This document shows, in pieces, positions 1 through 8,387 of a stretch of DNA of 14,941 bases. Position numbers and translations under genes: made by a program. Position 1 is the first letter of the stretch. The number at the start of each line of letters is the position of its first letter. The notes beneath the pieces were generated by a model. That model was not told where the DNA came from and searched no databases. It saw only the letters and a list, made by a program, of their open reading frames with translations. The DNA is from an uncultured Rikenellaceae bacterium (lineage in GTDB: Bacteria; Bacteroidota; Bacteroidia; Bacteroidales; Rikenellaceae): NCBI GenBank assembly GCA_947074135.1, contig CAMTOL010000029.1, positions 1 through 14,941 of the forward strand, given 5' to 3'.

Positions 1-88
1 ATTTTGAGTGAATTTGTTTTGAGATGGCATACAATTAGCTATCTATAGACATATGACATTTGTTATTACGAAAATATTAGCATTACAG

Positions 89-3000
89 ATGAAAGAGAGT
101 AAAAAATATTTGTTTGAGACCTCTTGGGAGGTTTGCAATAAGGTAGGTGGTATTCATACGGTTGTTGGAACTAAAGCGGCTACTGTTAAGAAGAGTTATG
201 GTGATAATTATATTCTAATTGGACCTGATTTTACGTCTGAGAGTCCTAATATCGAATTTGACGAAGATGAAACTCTTTTTTCGGATTGGAGAGCAAAGGC
301 TTATAACGAGGGTTTAAGAATTCGAATTGGTCGTTGGAAGGTTGCAGGCAGTCCGATTGTGGTTCTAGTAAGTTTTAACGACTTTTTAATTCGTAAAGAT
401 GAGCTATTAGCAAAACTTTGGGAGGATTTCAATGTAGATAGTATTTCTGGAGGTTGGGATTATATAGAGCCTGTAATTTTTGGTTATATTGCAGCCCGAG
501 TTGTCGAGTCTTTTGCCGCCTATTATACTACGTCTGCTGATGAAGTAACGGCACACTTTCACGAGTGGATGACCTGTTCGGGTGGACTCTATCTCCGTAA
601 GCATGTGCCGCGAATTGCAACTGTCTTTACAACTCACGCAACAGTAATGGGGCGTTGTATTGCAGGCAATGGACTTCCGCTTTATGGTCCTATGAATAGC
701 TATAATGCCGATGAATTGGCACATCGTTTTGGAGTCGTTGCAAAGCACTCAATCGAAAAGATGGCTGCTAATAACTGTGATGCTTTTACTACTGTGAGCG
801 AGATTACGGCTCGAGAGTGTGAGGCAATGTTGCACAAGCATCCAACAATTGTAACTCCAAATGGTTTTGAGAATGACTTTGTTTACAAAGGCGAGGATTA
901 CGACAATAGACGCAAAGAGGCTCGTAAGCTTCTTATTGATGTTGCTCAAAAGTCGCTTTCGACCAATTTTGAGAACGAGCCAATGATTGTTGCAATTAGT
1001 GGTCGCTATGAGTTTAAGAACAAAGGTATCGACGAATTTATCGACTCACTTGTTCTGCTTAAGAATTCGGGAGAAGAGTTAAAGCGCGATATTCTAGCCT
1101 ATATTATGGTTCCTTGTTGGAATCACGGTGCTCGTAGGGATTTACATCAAATATTTGTTGAGGGCGAAAATCGTGAGTGTGACCCCCGTAATCTTGCAAA
1201 CACAACACACTATCTAGGGGACCCTGAAGGCGATCCTGTAATTGGGCATTTGCGTTCGAGAGGTTTGTTAGACTCTCGAAGTGGGGTACACGTGATGTTT
1301 GTACCTTGTTATCTTAATGGAAATGATGGTGTGTTCAATAAGAGCTACTATGAGCTGTTAGTTGGTTGTGATGTTACTGTATTTCCATCTTATTATGAGC
1401 CTTGGGGCTATACCCCCCTTGAGAGTATTGCCTTTGGAGTACCAACCATTACTACCTCGCTTGCAGGTTTCGGACTTTGGGTCGAAGAGTACGCTAACGA
1501 TGCTCATACAGGGGTGACAGTGATTGAACGTAACGACACTAATAGCAGTGAACTTACCTCTGCAATTAGCTCTACACTACTTTATTATGCCGCGCAAGAT
1601 GAGGCGTCGATGAATGAGATTAGAAAATCTGCTCAAAAGCTATCACAGATAGCACTTTGGGAGAATCTATATGAATATTACCAAAAAGCATATGCTATGG
1701 CACAAGAACAAACACAAAACAGAAAAGAAGAATTTATTACTGAATCAGTCCACCAAGATGGTGGCGATAATCACGAGCAGATAGGATTTATCTCTCAACA
1801 AGCAGCTCCCGGTTCTCACCCAAATTGGACTCGTATGGTGGTTGAACGTGCAATTCCAGATAGTTTGCGCCGTTTGGAGGAGTTGACCAAAAACTTATGG
1901 TGGAGTTGGAACGACCCTGCTCGTCGTCTTTTCGAGAGTATTAACAACGAACTATGGGCTGAGGTTGATCGCAATCCAATTGCGTTGCTTGACAGATTGA
2001 GCCTTACCGAACTTAAAAAATTGGCGGAGAACGAAGAGTTCCTAGCTCGTTTAGATAACGTTTACGCTCTTTTCAAAGCCTATATGGATGGCAAAAATGG
2101 GGGCAAAAAACCTAGAATAGCCTATTTCTCAATGGAGTATGGTTTGCATTCATCACTCAAGATTTATTCTGGTGGTTTGGGTATATTGGCAGGTGACTAC
2201 CTCAAAGAGAGCTCAGACAAGAATGTACCTATGACTGCCGTAGGTCTTTTATATCGATATGGGTACTTCACTCAACGTCTAAGTAATGCAGGCGAGCAAG
2301 AGGCTAATTATGAAGCCCAAAATTTCGATAAATTGCCTATCACTGCAGTTCGTGACGAGAATGGCGAGTGGAAAACGGTTCAAATTGCATTCCCAGGACG
2401 TACTGTAACGGCTCGTATTTGGCGTTGTGATGTTGGACGTACCGAACTCTATTTGATGGATACTGACCACGAGATGAACCTGCCTGAAGATCGTCAGATT
2501 ACTCACCACTTGTATGGTGGCGACTGGGAAAACCGTCTAAAACAGGAGTTCTTGTTGGGTATTGGTGGTATTCGCCTACTCAACACACTTGGTATTGAGA
2601 GCGATGTTTATCACTGCAATGAGGGTCACGCTGCATTTATTGGACTGGAACGCTCTCGTGACTTTATCGAGAAGTATGATTTGAGTTTTTCTGAAGCTAT
2701 GGAAGCAGTTCGTAGCTCGTCACTCTTTACAACTCACACTCCTGTTCCAGCTGGTCACGATGCGTTTGACGAGGGAATGATTCGCCAATATATGTGGCAC
2801 TATCCAGAGCGTCTTAAGATTACTTGGGAGCAGTTTGTAGCTCTTGGGAAAGATGACTCTGACGGAAAATTCTCGATGAGTGTACTTGCTTGCAATCTTA
2901 GTCAAGAGGTTAATGGTGTGAGCTGGCTGCACGGCGAGGTTAGCAAAGATATTTTGGGTCATATGTGGCCAGGTTATATGGTCAATGAACTTCATATTGG

Positions 3001-4348
3001 CTATGTGACTAATGGTGTACACTTTCCAACTTGGACTGCTGACCGCCTCAAAGATATGTATTACAAAGCCTTTGGAGCTGAGTTTGCCGGAGGTGACTAC
3101 TCTAAAGTTAATTGGGATAAAATTTATAGCATTTCGCACAAAGATATGTGGGACGCTAGACTATATCTTAAGAACCGTTTGTTGAATCTTATTCGTCGTC
3201 GAGTTGCCGATCCGATGCAGTTCCGTTTTGACTCTCCACGTCAGTTGGTACATATCCAAGAGTCGCTTCGTCCCGATGTGTTGACAATTGGTTTTGCTCG
3301 TCGTTTTGCAACCTACAAGCGTGCTCACCTGCTATTTACAAATATGGAGCGACTTTCGGCTTTGGTTAACAACGCTGAGCGTCCTGTTCAATTTGTATTT
3401 GCTGGTAAAGCTCACCCAGCAGATAAAGCTGGTCAAGATTTGATTAAAAAGATTGTAGAGGTTTCGAAAATGCCTCAATTCCTAGGCAAGATTATCTTCC
3501 TCCAAAACTATGATATGGAGTTGGCTCGTCGTATGGTTCAAGGTGTTGACGTATGGTTGAACACTCCTACACGTCCGCTCGAAGCGTCGGGAACTAGTGG
3601 TGAAAAGGCTGTTATGAATGGTGTAATGCAGTTCTCTGTACTCGATGGTTGGTGGGTTGAAGGTTATCGTGAAGATGCTGGTTGGATGTTGCCATTGGAG
3701 CGCACTTTCGATGAGCAACGTTTCCAAGACGAGTTGGATGCCGAGATGATTTATGCTACTATCGAAGACCAAATCGTACCTACTTATTATGATAAAAATG
3801 AGGAGGGTTATTCGCCTAAGTGGATGGAGATGGTTAAGCACTGTGTTGCAGATGTTGCATCGAATTTCACTACAAATCGTATGATGCAAGATTATGAAGA
3901 TCGCTTCTATAACAAGCTTTACGCTCGTCATACAGAGGTTATGGCAAACGATCTCTCTTTAGTACGTTCATTGGCAGCTTGGAAACGTAAAGTTTCAAAA
4001 GTTTGGGATAGTGTAAAGGTTGTCGATACAAAACGTTATAATCCTCAAATGGAGGCTATTTTAACTGGTCATAAATATGTACTTGAGGTTTCTGTCGATA
4101 CAGCTGGACTTAGTCCAGATGAGATTGGGGTTGAACTATTGGTTGCCGATGCAGTTCCAGCCGGACAAAAAATTAAGGTGCATCACACTAATCAGTTTAG
4201 TCTAATGTCGTTTGAGAATGGTATTGCTAGATATAGACTTGAAAATGAGCCAGAACTTACCGGCTCTTTCGATGTTGCTATTCGACTATATCCGAAGAAC
4301 GATAAATTGCCTCACCGTCAAGACTTTGCGCTTGTTAAGTGGGCGTAA
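89..4348 (+). CDS. glgP: Bifunctional glycogen synthase (GT3) / alpha-glucan phosphorylase (GT35) fusion
   Basis: This is a cytoplasmic storage-glucan enzyme with two complete catalytic modules in one chain. Residue numbers here count from the upstream ATG at 53. Residues about 13-546 are a GT3 (eukaryote-like) glycogen synthase. They open with FETSWEVCNKVGGIHTV and carry YYEPWGYTPLES at 447-458, whose E449 and E457 match the two catalytic-region glutamates of the family. A low-complexity linker rich in Q, E and N follows (about 547-589). Residues about 590-1431 are a thermostable-type phosphorylase. This part has a DUF3417-like N-terminus (NLWWSWNDPARRLFE), the core motif YFSMEYGLHSSLKIYSGGLG, and EASGTSGEKAVMNG, whose K1185 should bind pyridoxal phosphate. 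I chose the ATG at 89 because family members start immediately before the ETSWEV motif, so the 12 residues from the ATG at 53 look spurious. From 89 the protein has 1419 residues. Both modules look intact. The nucleotide-sugar donor cannot be read from sequence. Confidence 0.93.
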   Translation: MKESKKYLFETSWEVCNKVGGIHTVVGTKAATVKKSYGDNYILIGPDFTSESPNIEFDEDETLFSDWRAKAYNEGLRIRIGRWKVAGSPIVVLVSFNDFLIRKDELLAKLWEDFNVDSISGGWDYIEPVIFGYIAARVVESFAAYYTTSADEVTAHFHEWMTCSGGLYLRKHVPRIATVFTTHATVMGRCIAGNGLPLYGPMNSYNADELAHRFGVVAKHSIEKMAANNCDAFTTVSEITARECEAMLHKHPTIVTPNGFENDFVYKGEDYDNRRKEARKLLIDVAQKSLSTNFENEPMIVAISGRYEFKNKGIDEFIDSLVLLKNSGEELKRDILAYIMVPCWNHGARRDLHQIFVEGENRECDPRNLANTTHYLGDPEGDPVIGHLRSRGLLDSRSGVHVMFVPCYLNGNDGVFNKSYYELLVGCDVTVFPSYYEPWGYTPLESIAFGVPTITTSLAGFGLWVEEYANDAHTGVTVIERNDTNSSELTSAISSTLLYYAAQDEASMNEIRKSAQKLSQIALWENLYEYYQKAYAMAQEQTQNRKEEFITESVHQDGGDNHEQIGFISQQAAPGSHPNWTRMVVERAIPDSLRRLEELTKNLWWSWNDPARRLFESINNELWAEVDRNPIALLDRLSLTELKKLAENEEFLARLDNVYALFKAYMDGKNGGKKPRIAYFSMEYGLHSSLKIYSGGLGILAGDYLKESSDKNVPMTAVGLLYRYGYFTQRLSNAGEQEANYEAQNFDKLPITAVRDENGEWKTVQIAFPGRTVTARIWRCDVGRTELYLMDTDHEMNLPEDRQITHHLYGGDWENRLKQEFLLGIGGIRLLNTLGIESDVYHCNEGHAAFIGLERSRDFIEKYDLSFSEAMEAVRSSSLFTTHTPVPAGHDAFDEGMIRQYMWHYPERLKITWEQFVALGKDDSDGKFSMSVLACNLSQEVNGVSWLHGEVSKDILGHMWPGYMVNELHIGYVTNGVHFPTWTADRLKDMYYKAFGAEFAGGDYSKVNWDKIYSISHKDMWDARLYLKNRLLNLIRRRVADPMQFRFDSPRQLVHIQESLRPDVLTIGFARRFATYKRAHLLFTNMERLSALVNNAERPVQFVFAGKAHPADKAGQDLIKKIVEVSKMPQFLGKIIFLQNYDMELARRMVQGVDVWLNTPTRPLEASGTSGEKAVMNGVMQFSVLDGWWVEGYREDAGWMLPLERTFDEQRFQDELDAEMIYATIEDQIVPTYYDKNEEGYSPKWMEMVKHCVADVASNFTTNRMMQDYEDRFYNKLYARHTEVMANDLSLVRSLAAWKRKVSKVWDSVKVVDTKRYNPQMEAILTGHKYVLEVSVDTAGLSPDEIGVELLVADAVPAGQKIKVHHTNQFSLMSFENGIARYRLENEPELTGSFDVAIRLYPKNDKLPHRQDFALVKWA

Positions 4349-4400
4349 GTTACACTCTTCTATTTGCTCTCTGTTGTTGAGGCAATAGATATTTTTATTG

Positions 4401-4442
4401 AAGAGGTAGGTAGTAAATCATTTTTACTTTCTACCTCTTTTT
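4401..4442 (+). terminator. Rho-independent terminator of the glycogen fusion gene
   Basis: AAGAGGTAG (4401-4409) pairs exactly with CTACCTCTT (4431-4439). Inside it AGTAAA (4412-4417) pairs with TTTACT (4423-4428) after a small internal mismatch. The T-run 4438-4442 follows at once, as expected for a factor-independent terminator about 50 bases after the stop codon. Confidence 0.75.
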
Positions 4443-4460
4443 AATAGCAGTTTTGCTATT
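4443..4460 (+). terminator. Small hairpin, possible secondary terminator
   Basis: AATAGCA (4443-4449) and TGCTATT (4454-4460) form a perfect 7-bp stem with a GTTT loop, followed by a T-rich stretch. It sits directly after the stronger hairpin at 4401-4442. The stem is AT-rich and weak, so it may only support the neighbouring terminators. Confidence 0.35.
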
Positions 4461-4489
4461 TTATTTCTCTTTTTGAGTAAAGTATATAA

Positions 4490-4521
4490 AAAAAGCGTGT
4501 CAAAATCTTGACACGCTTTTT
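4490..4521. terminator. Bidirectional terminator between convergent genes
   Basis: A perfect 14-bp stem runs from 4490 to 4503 and from 4508 to 4521 around the loop AATC. Its core is GCGTGTCAA/TTGACACGC with A/T-runs on both outer sides. It lies between two convergent genes (fusion gene ending 4348, topA ending 4551), so it can stop transcription from either side and probably serves mainly topA. Confidence 0.85.
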
Positions 4522-4550
4522 ACTTGTGTAAAGCAGGAGTGCTCTATATT

Positions 4551-6878
4551 CTATTTTTTACCCTTTTTAAAACCTTTTTTAGGCTCGGTGGGCGTAACAC
4601 TATCCATTATCTCTTTGCAGCCTGCCTCGTCGAGTTTTTCGGCATCAACACTCTTTGGAATTTTATAGTTCTTGCCTTTTGAAGCAATATAGGGACCAAA
4701 TCTTCCTCTGAGCACCTCTGCGTCGAGAGCTTCGAAACGAGCAATCACTCGATTAGCTTCCGCTGTGCGTTTTTCAACAATTAGTTCAACAGCACGTTCG
4801 AGAGTTATGGTTAGTGGGTCGTCAACACCCTTTTTGAGCGAAGTAAACTTGCTGTCGTGTTTAGCATAAGGACCAAATGGACCTAGTCCAATTACAACCT
4901 CTTTGCCTTCGAATTCGCCGACACTTCGCGGCAAGGCAAATAGTTTCATAGCCTCCTCAATCGTAATTGTTTCGATAAGTTGTCCGCTTTGTAGTTTAGC
5001 AAACTTTTTATCCTCTGGTTCGCCAATTTGCACCATTGGACCATATCTGCCAACCCTAGCCACAACCTGTTTCCCACTTGCAGGGTCAACTCCGATTACT
5101 CTTTCGGTCTTAACATATTGGTCGTTTGTGGCGGCTTTTTCGATATTTTGATGGAACGGAGCATAAAATTCGCCAATCATCTGTTGCCACTTAATTTTGC
5201 CCTCGGCAATGAAGTCGAACTCTTTCTCTACATTTGCAGTAAAAGAGTAGTCCAGAATGTTTGGGAACTCGCCTTGTAGATAGTCGGTCACAACCATTCC
5301 TATATCGGTTGGGAATAATTTTTTAGATTCGGCACCAACCTTTTCGCTTTTTTTCGAAACAGTTACTTTAGAATTGCTGTCTAGCGTGATTATTTCGTAG
5401 TCGCGTTTTGTGCCCTCTCTGTTCCCTTTCTCAATGTAACCTCTTGAGATAACAGTTGTAATTGTTGGAGCATAAGTTGATGGACGACCAATACCTAGCT
5501 CCTCGAGTTTTTTTACTAGCGAGGCTTCGCTATATCTGGCCGCAGCCTGTGTGTGGCGTTCAGTGGCGGTAATGTTATTAAACCCTAGAACCTCGCCTGT
5601 TTTTAGGTTTGGAAGTAGTGTGTCGTCTTGTTCTCCTTCAACGCCCTCGTTATCGTTACCTTCGAGATATAGTTTTAGGAAACCATCAAAAGTTACAACT
5701 TCGCCTATGGCTACAAAACTGTGCTCTTGAGTTGCGCCATTTTTGTCAATTGCAATTGTGATTGTAGTCTTTTCAAGCTCTGCATCACTCATTTGCGATG
5801 CAACTGTACGTTTCCAGATTAATTCATAGAGTCTCTGTTCATCTTTTGTACTTCCAGCCTTGTGGTTGTTGAAATATGTAGGACGGATAGCTTCGTGAGC
5901 CTCTTGTGCACCTTTACTTTTGGTTGTAAACTTGCGTGTTTTAGAGTATTTTTCTCCAAACTGATTCTCAATTTCACTTTTCGATGCGCCAATGGCTAAT
6001 GCCGAAAGGTTAACCGAGTCAGTACGCATATAGGTTATCAAACCTGCTTCGTATAGTCGTTGAGCGGTACTCATTGTTTGAGCAACCGATAGTCCTAGTT
6101 TGCGAGAAGCCTCTTGTTGGAGTGTTGAAGTTGTGAATGGAGGTGCAGGGGAGCGTTTCAGCGGTGTTTTAGCAATATTTTCAACTCTGAAGGTAGCGCT
6201 GTTTAGGTTATTGATAAACTCTTCTGCGCTCTTTTTATCGCCAAGTCGATTTTTTAATTCAGCTTTGAATGTTTTGCCATCTGAAGTTATAAATTGAGCA
6301 ACCACCCTGTAATATACCGTCGAAGCAAAGTTCAGAATTTCGCGTTCGCGCTCTACTATAAGTTTTACGGTCACAGATTGAACTCGACCAGCCGATAGTT
6401 GTGGCTTTACCTTGCGCCAAAGTAGTGGAGAAAGCTCGAAACCTACAAGCCTATCTAACACACGACGAGCCTGTTGAGCATCGACAAGTTTAGTATCAAT
6501 TGCTCTAGGATTCTCGACAGCGTGTTTTATGGCAGTTGGAGTGATTTCGTGAAAAACAATACGTTTTGTTTTGTTTTCATCTAGTCCTAGCGCAACTGAT
6601 AGGTGCCAAGCAATAGCCTCTCCTTCGCGGTCTTCATCGGATGCCAGCCACACCATATCTGCTTTTTTAGCAGCCGATTTAAGTTCTTTAACAACTTTTG
6701 TTTTGTCGGGAGATATTTCGTATGATGGTTCGAAACCATTTTTTACGTTAATAGCGGTATCTCCTTTAGGTAGGTCGCGTATATGCCCGTAGCTTGATAG
6801 AACAGTAAATTCTGAGCCTAATATTTTCTCTATAGTTTTTGCTTTTGCCGGTGACTCAACAATTACTAGGTTATTCAT
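4551..6878 (-). CDS. topA: DNA topoisomerase I (type IA)
   Basis: The 775-residue enzyme relaxes negative supercoils by transient single-strand cleavage and is essential for chromosome topology. The N-terminal TOPRIM domain begins with LVIVESPAKAKTIEKIL (catalytic E8) and contains DEDREGE at 81-87, the acidic Mg2+ site. The active-site tyrosine is Y283 in GLITYMRTDS. PQLSAGRVQSVTVKLIVERE (159-178) is the usual strand-binding segment. The C-terminal part has no Cys4 zinc fingers, which the E. coli enzyme has. It carries several GxFGPY-like repeats (for example GLGPFGPYAKH and RGRFGPYIASKGKNYKIPK), the zinc-free topoisomerase C-terminal repeat, and ends in a lysine-rich tail. The start is fixed by the conserved first residues. 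No recognisable promoter lies in the 68 bases upstream, so it may be read through from the lipoprotein gene. Confidence 0.97.
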   Translation of the reverse strand: MNNLVIVESPAKAKTIEKILGSEFTVLSSYGHIRDLPKGDTAINVKNGFEPSYEISPDKTKVVKELKSAAKKADMVWLASDEDREGEAIAWHLSVALGLDENKTKRIVFHEITPTAIKHAVENPRAIDTKLVDAQQARRVLDRLVGFELSPLLWRKVKPQLSAGRVQSVTVKLIVEREREILNFASTVYYRVVAQFITSDGKTFKAELKNRLGDKKSAEEFINNLNSATFRVENIAKTPLKRSPAPPFTTSTLQQEASRKLGLSVAQTMSTAQRLYEAGLITYMRTDSVNLSALAIGASKSEIENQFGEKYSKTRKFTTKSKGAQEAHEAIRPTYFNNHKAGSTKDEQRLYELIWKRTVASQMSDAELEKTTITIAIDKNGATQEHSFVAIGEVVTFDGFLKLYLEGNDNEGVEGEQDDTLLPNLKTGEVLGFNNITATERHTQAAARYSEASLVKKLEELGIGRPSTYAPTITTVISRGYIEKGNREGTKRDYEIITLDSNSKVTVSKKSEKVGAESKKLFPTDIGMVVTDYLQGEFPNILDYSFTANVEKEFDFIAEGKIKWQQMIGEFYAPFHQNIEKAATNDQYVKTERVIGVDPASGKQVVARVGRYGPMVQIGEPEDKKFAKLQSGQLIETITIEEAMKLFALPRSVGEFEGKEVVIGLGPFGPYAKHDSKFTSLKKGVDDPLTITLERAVELIVEKRTAEANRVIARFEALDAEVLRGRFGPYIASKGKNYKIPKSVDAEKLDEAGCKEIMDSVTPTEPKKGFKKGKK

Positions 6879-6946
6879 ATACTCTGTTTTTGAGTTTGTT
6901 TTACAATATTTAAGTTACGCCTATCCTTCCTTGGTAATATACAGCT

Positions 6947-8341
6947 CTATTTGATTAGTGTGTAAACAATCACTAATTTTGGTTCATATTCTACCGATTC
7001 GCTTCCTCCTAGTAGTACTCCTGAGTACAAATACATTTCGTCGGCAGCTGGGAATAGTTGCATAACATAGTTATAGTTTCCATTTATTGTGTATGGGACA
7101 TCACTAGGTTTGTTGAACAGTTTCTGCATCGATGAAGTAATTACCTGTTCATAATAGCCATTTGAGCGGTTAATAGTTCCTCCAATTTCAGAAGAGTAGC
7201 TTTGGGATAGTGCTTCACTTGTAGGGTTGTACTCCTTGATGAAACTACTATAATCGTAGCTATAGTATAAACCTAACCTTGAAGCCGCATCGTTATAGGA
7301 CTCGGGAGTTTTGTCTTTAATTTGCCATTTAATCGATGCTCTTTGAAGTGCTACGTGGCTATAACCTTTGTCTATTGCCTCTTTTTTAATTGATTCTATG
7401 TAGTTTGTGTCGATTTCAACTCGTGAACCAAGTCCACCCATTCCTTGAATGTACTGTGTAGCAACTGAGGTTGTTGAGTCGCCAATTAAGTTTACGTTAA
7501 TACCGCCTTGCGAGGGATCGGCAAAATCGTAATCGTGTGTTATGGTAAAGAAGTTATTTCCAGCAGGTTCATATGTATCAATAAAGCTGTAACCCATATA
7601 TGTTGTATCTGGTTCTTCGTTTTTGTTATGATAGTATAACAACATATTGCTAGAATATATGTTAAGACTATACATCACACCTTCACTACTTGCTGGAGGA
7701 TCTTTATCTTCCACTCTAAAGTAGAATCCTTTATAAGTGTCAATAAAGAGAGTGTCGTTGAAGTATGGATTTTTCTCTCTATCTGGATTGTTGTTGAGCA
7801 GTTGTGAGTAGAATGATTGAGGTAAGTTTAGAACCACTATCGAGTCTGAACCTGTGACTTCGAACTGAGCAATAGGCGTTGGGTCGTAGTAGTTCGATGC
7901 ATCGAAATTTGAGTAGTATGTAGAGGTGTACTTCAAAGTAAGGTCTTTGATTTGGTGCATCGAAACCTTTAGCTTAGAGTTACTATCTCCGACTGGTGCA
8001 ATAAAATAGAGATATGCTTTTAGTGAATCTAGAACTGGATTAACCCCGAAACGCACATCTTCGTTATCGAATCCAGATGGGACAAATGAGGTTAAAATTT
8101 CTGTTGTTGTACGACCAAACACAGGGTCTTGATAGACTCCAATATATGGGTATCCTGTCAAACTAGTAACGATAGAGTCAAGTGCAATAACCGAGGTGTT
8201 GACTCTTCCTCCAGAGTCAATCAACGTATTCATCTCCTGAGAAGGAGGAACAAAGTTGTTTCCGTAAAAATCGCTGGTATTAACACAACTAACGACCAAT
8301 GTCATCAATGTTAGCGCAACTACAATAGCTCTACCCCTCAT
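6947..8341 (-). CDS. DUF4270-like lipoprotein
   Basis: This is a predicted lipidated envelope protein of 464 residues and unknown function. The N-terminus MRGRAIVVALTLMTLVVSC has a positively charged start, a hydrophobic core and a lipobox with the lipidated cysteine at position 19. The mature part starts VNTSDFYGNNFVPPSQ. It contains YIGVYQDPVFGRTTTEI, matching the early conserved block I associate with DUF4270 of Bacteroidota, and ends with a beta-rich stretch including PKLVIVYT. The open frame continues upstream to 8653, but that part overlaps the neighbouring gene in another frame and reads as non-protein. Three ATGs are plausible: 8380, 8350 and 8341. I chose 8341 because AAAGAG lies 9 bases before it and it gives a normal signal length. 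Starts at 8350 or 8380 remain possible. It lies 46 bases after the GT5-like gene and is probably co-transcribed with it. Confidence 0.82.
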   Translation of the reverse strand: MRGRAIVVALTLMTLVVSCVNTSDFYGNNFVPPSQEMNTLIDSGGRVNTSVIALDSIVTSLTGYPYIGVYQDPVFGRTTTEILTSFVPSGFDNEDVRFGVNPVLDSLKAYLYFIAPVGDSNSKLKVSMHQIKDLTLKYTSTYYSNFDASNYYDPTPIAQFEVTGSDSIVVLNLPQSFYSQLLNNNPDREKNPYFNDTLFIDTYKGFYFRVEDKDPPASSEGVMYSLNIYSSNMLLYYHNKNEEPDTTYMGYSFIDTYEPAGNNFFTITHDYDFADPSQGGINVNLIGDSTTSVATQYIQGMGGLGSRVEIDTNYIESIKKEAIDKGYSHVALQRASIKWQIKDKTPESYNDAASRLGLYYSYDYSSFIKEYNPTSEALSQSYSSEIGGTINRSNGYYEQVITSSMQKLFNKPSDVPYTINGNYNYVMQLFPAADEMYLYSGVLLGGSESVEYEPKLVIVYTLIK

Positions 8342-8387
8342 TTTGCTCATCTCTTTGATGCGAGCAACAAACACACTCATAGTTGTG

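Noticed and set aside
18..47. A possible promoter for the glycogen fusion gene (TTTG at 18-21, TATCTATA at 40-47).
   Set aside because: The spacing of 18 bases is near the expected value, but the -7 match has two mismatches and the window edge removes the context.
407..3931. Several open frames of 66-149 codons on the minus strand inside the glycogen fusion gene.
   Set aside because: They lie opposite a strongly conserved gene, have no recognisable domains, and are rich in residues typical of antisense translation.
4903..6792. Plus-strand open frames inside topA.
   Set aside because: They are antisense shadows of a conserved gene, with no start context, domain or promoter.
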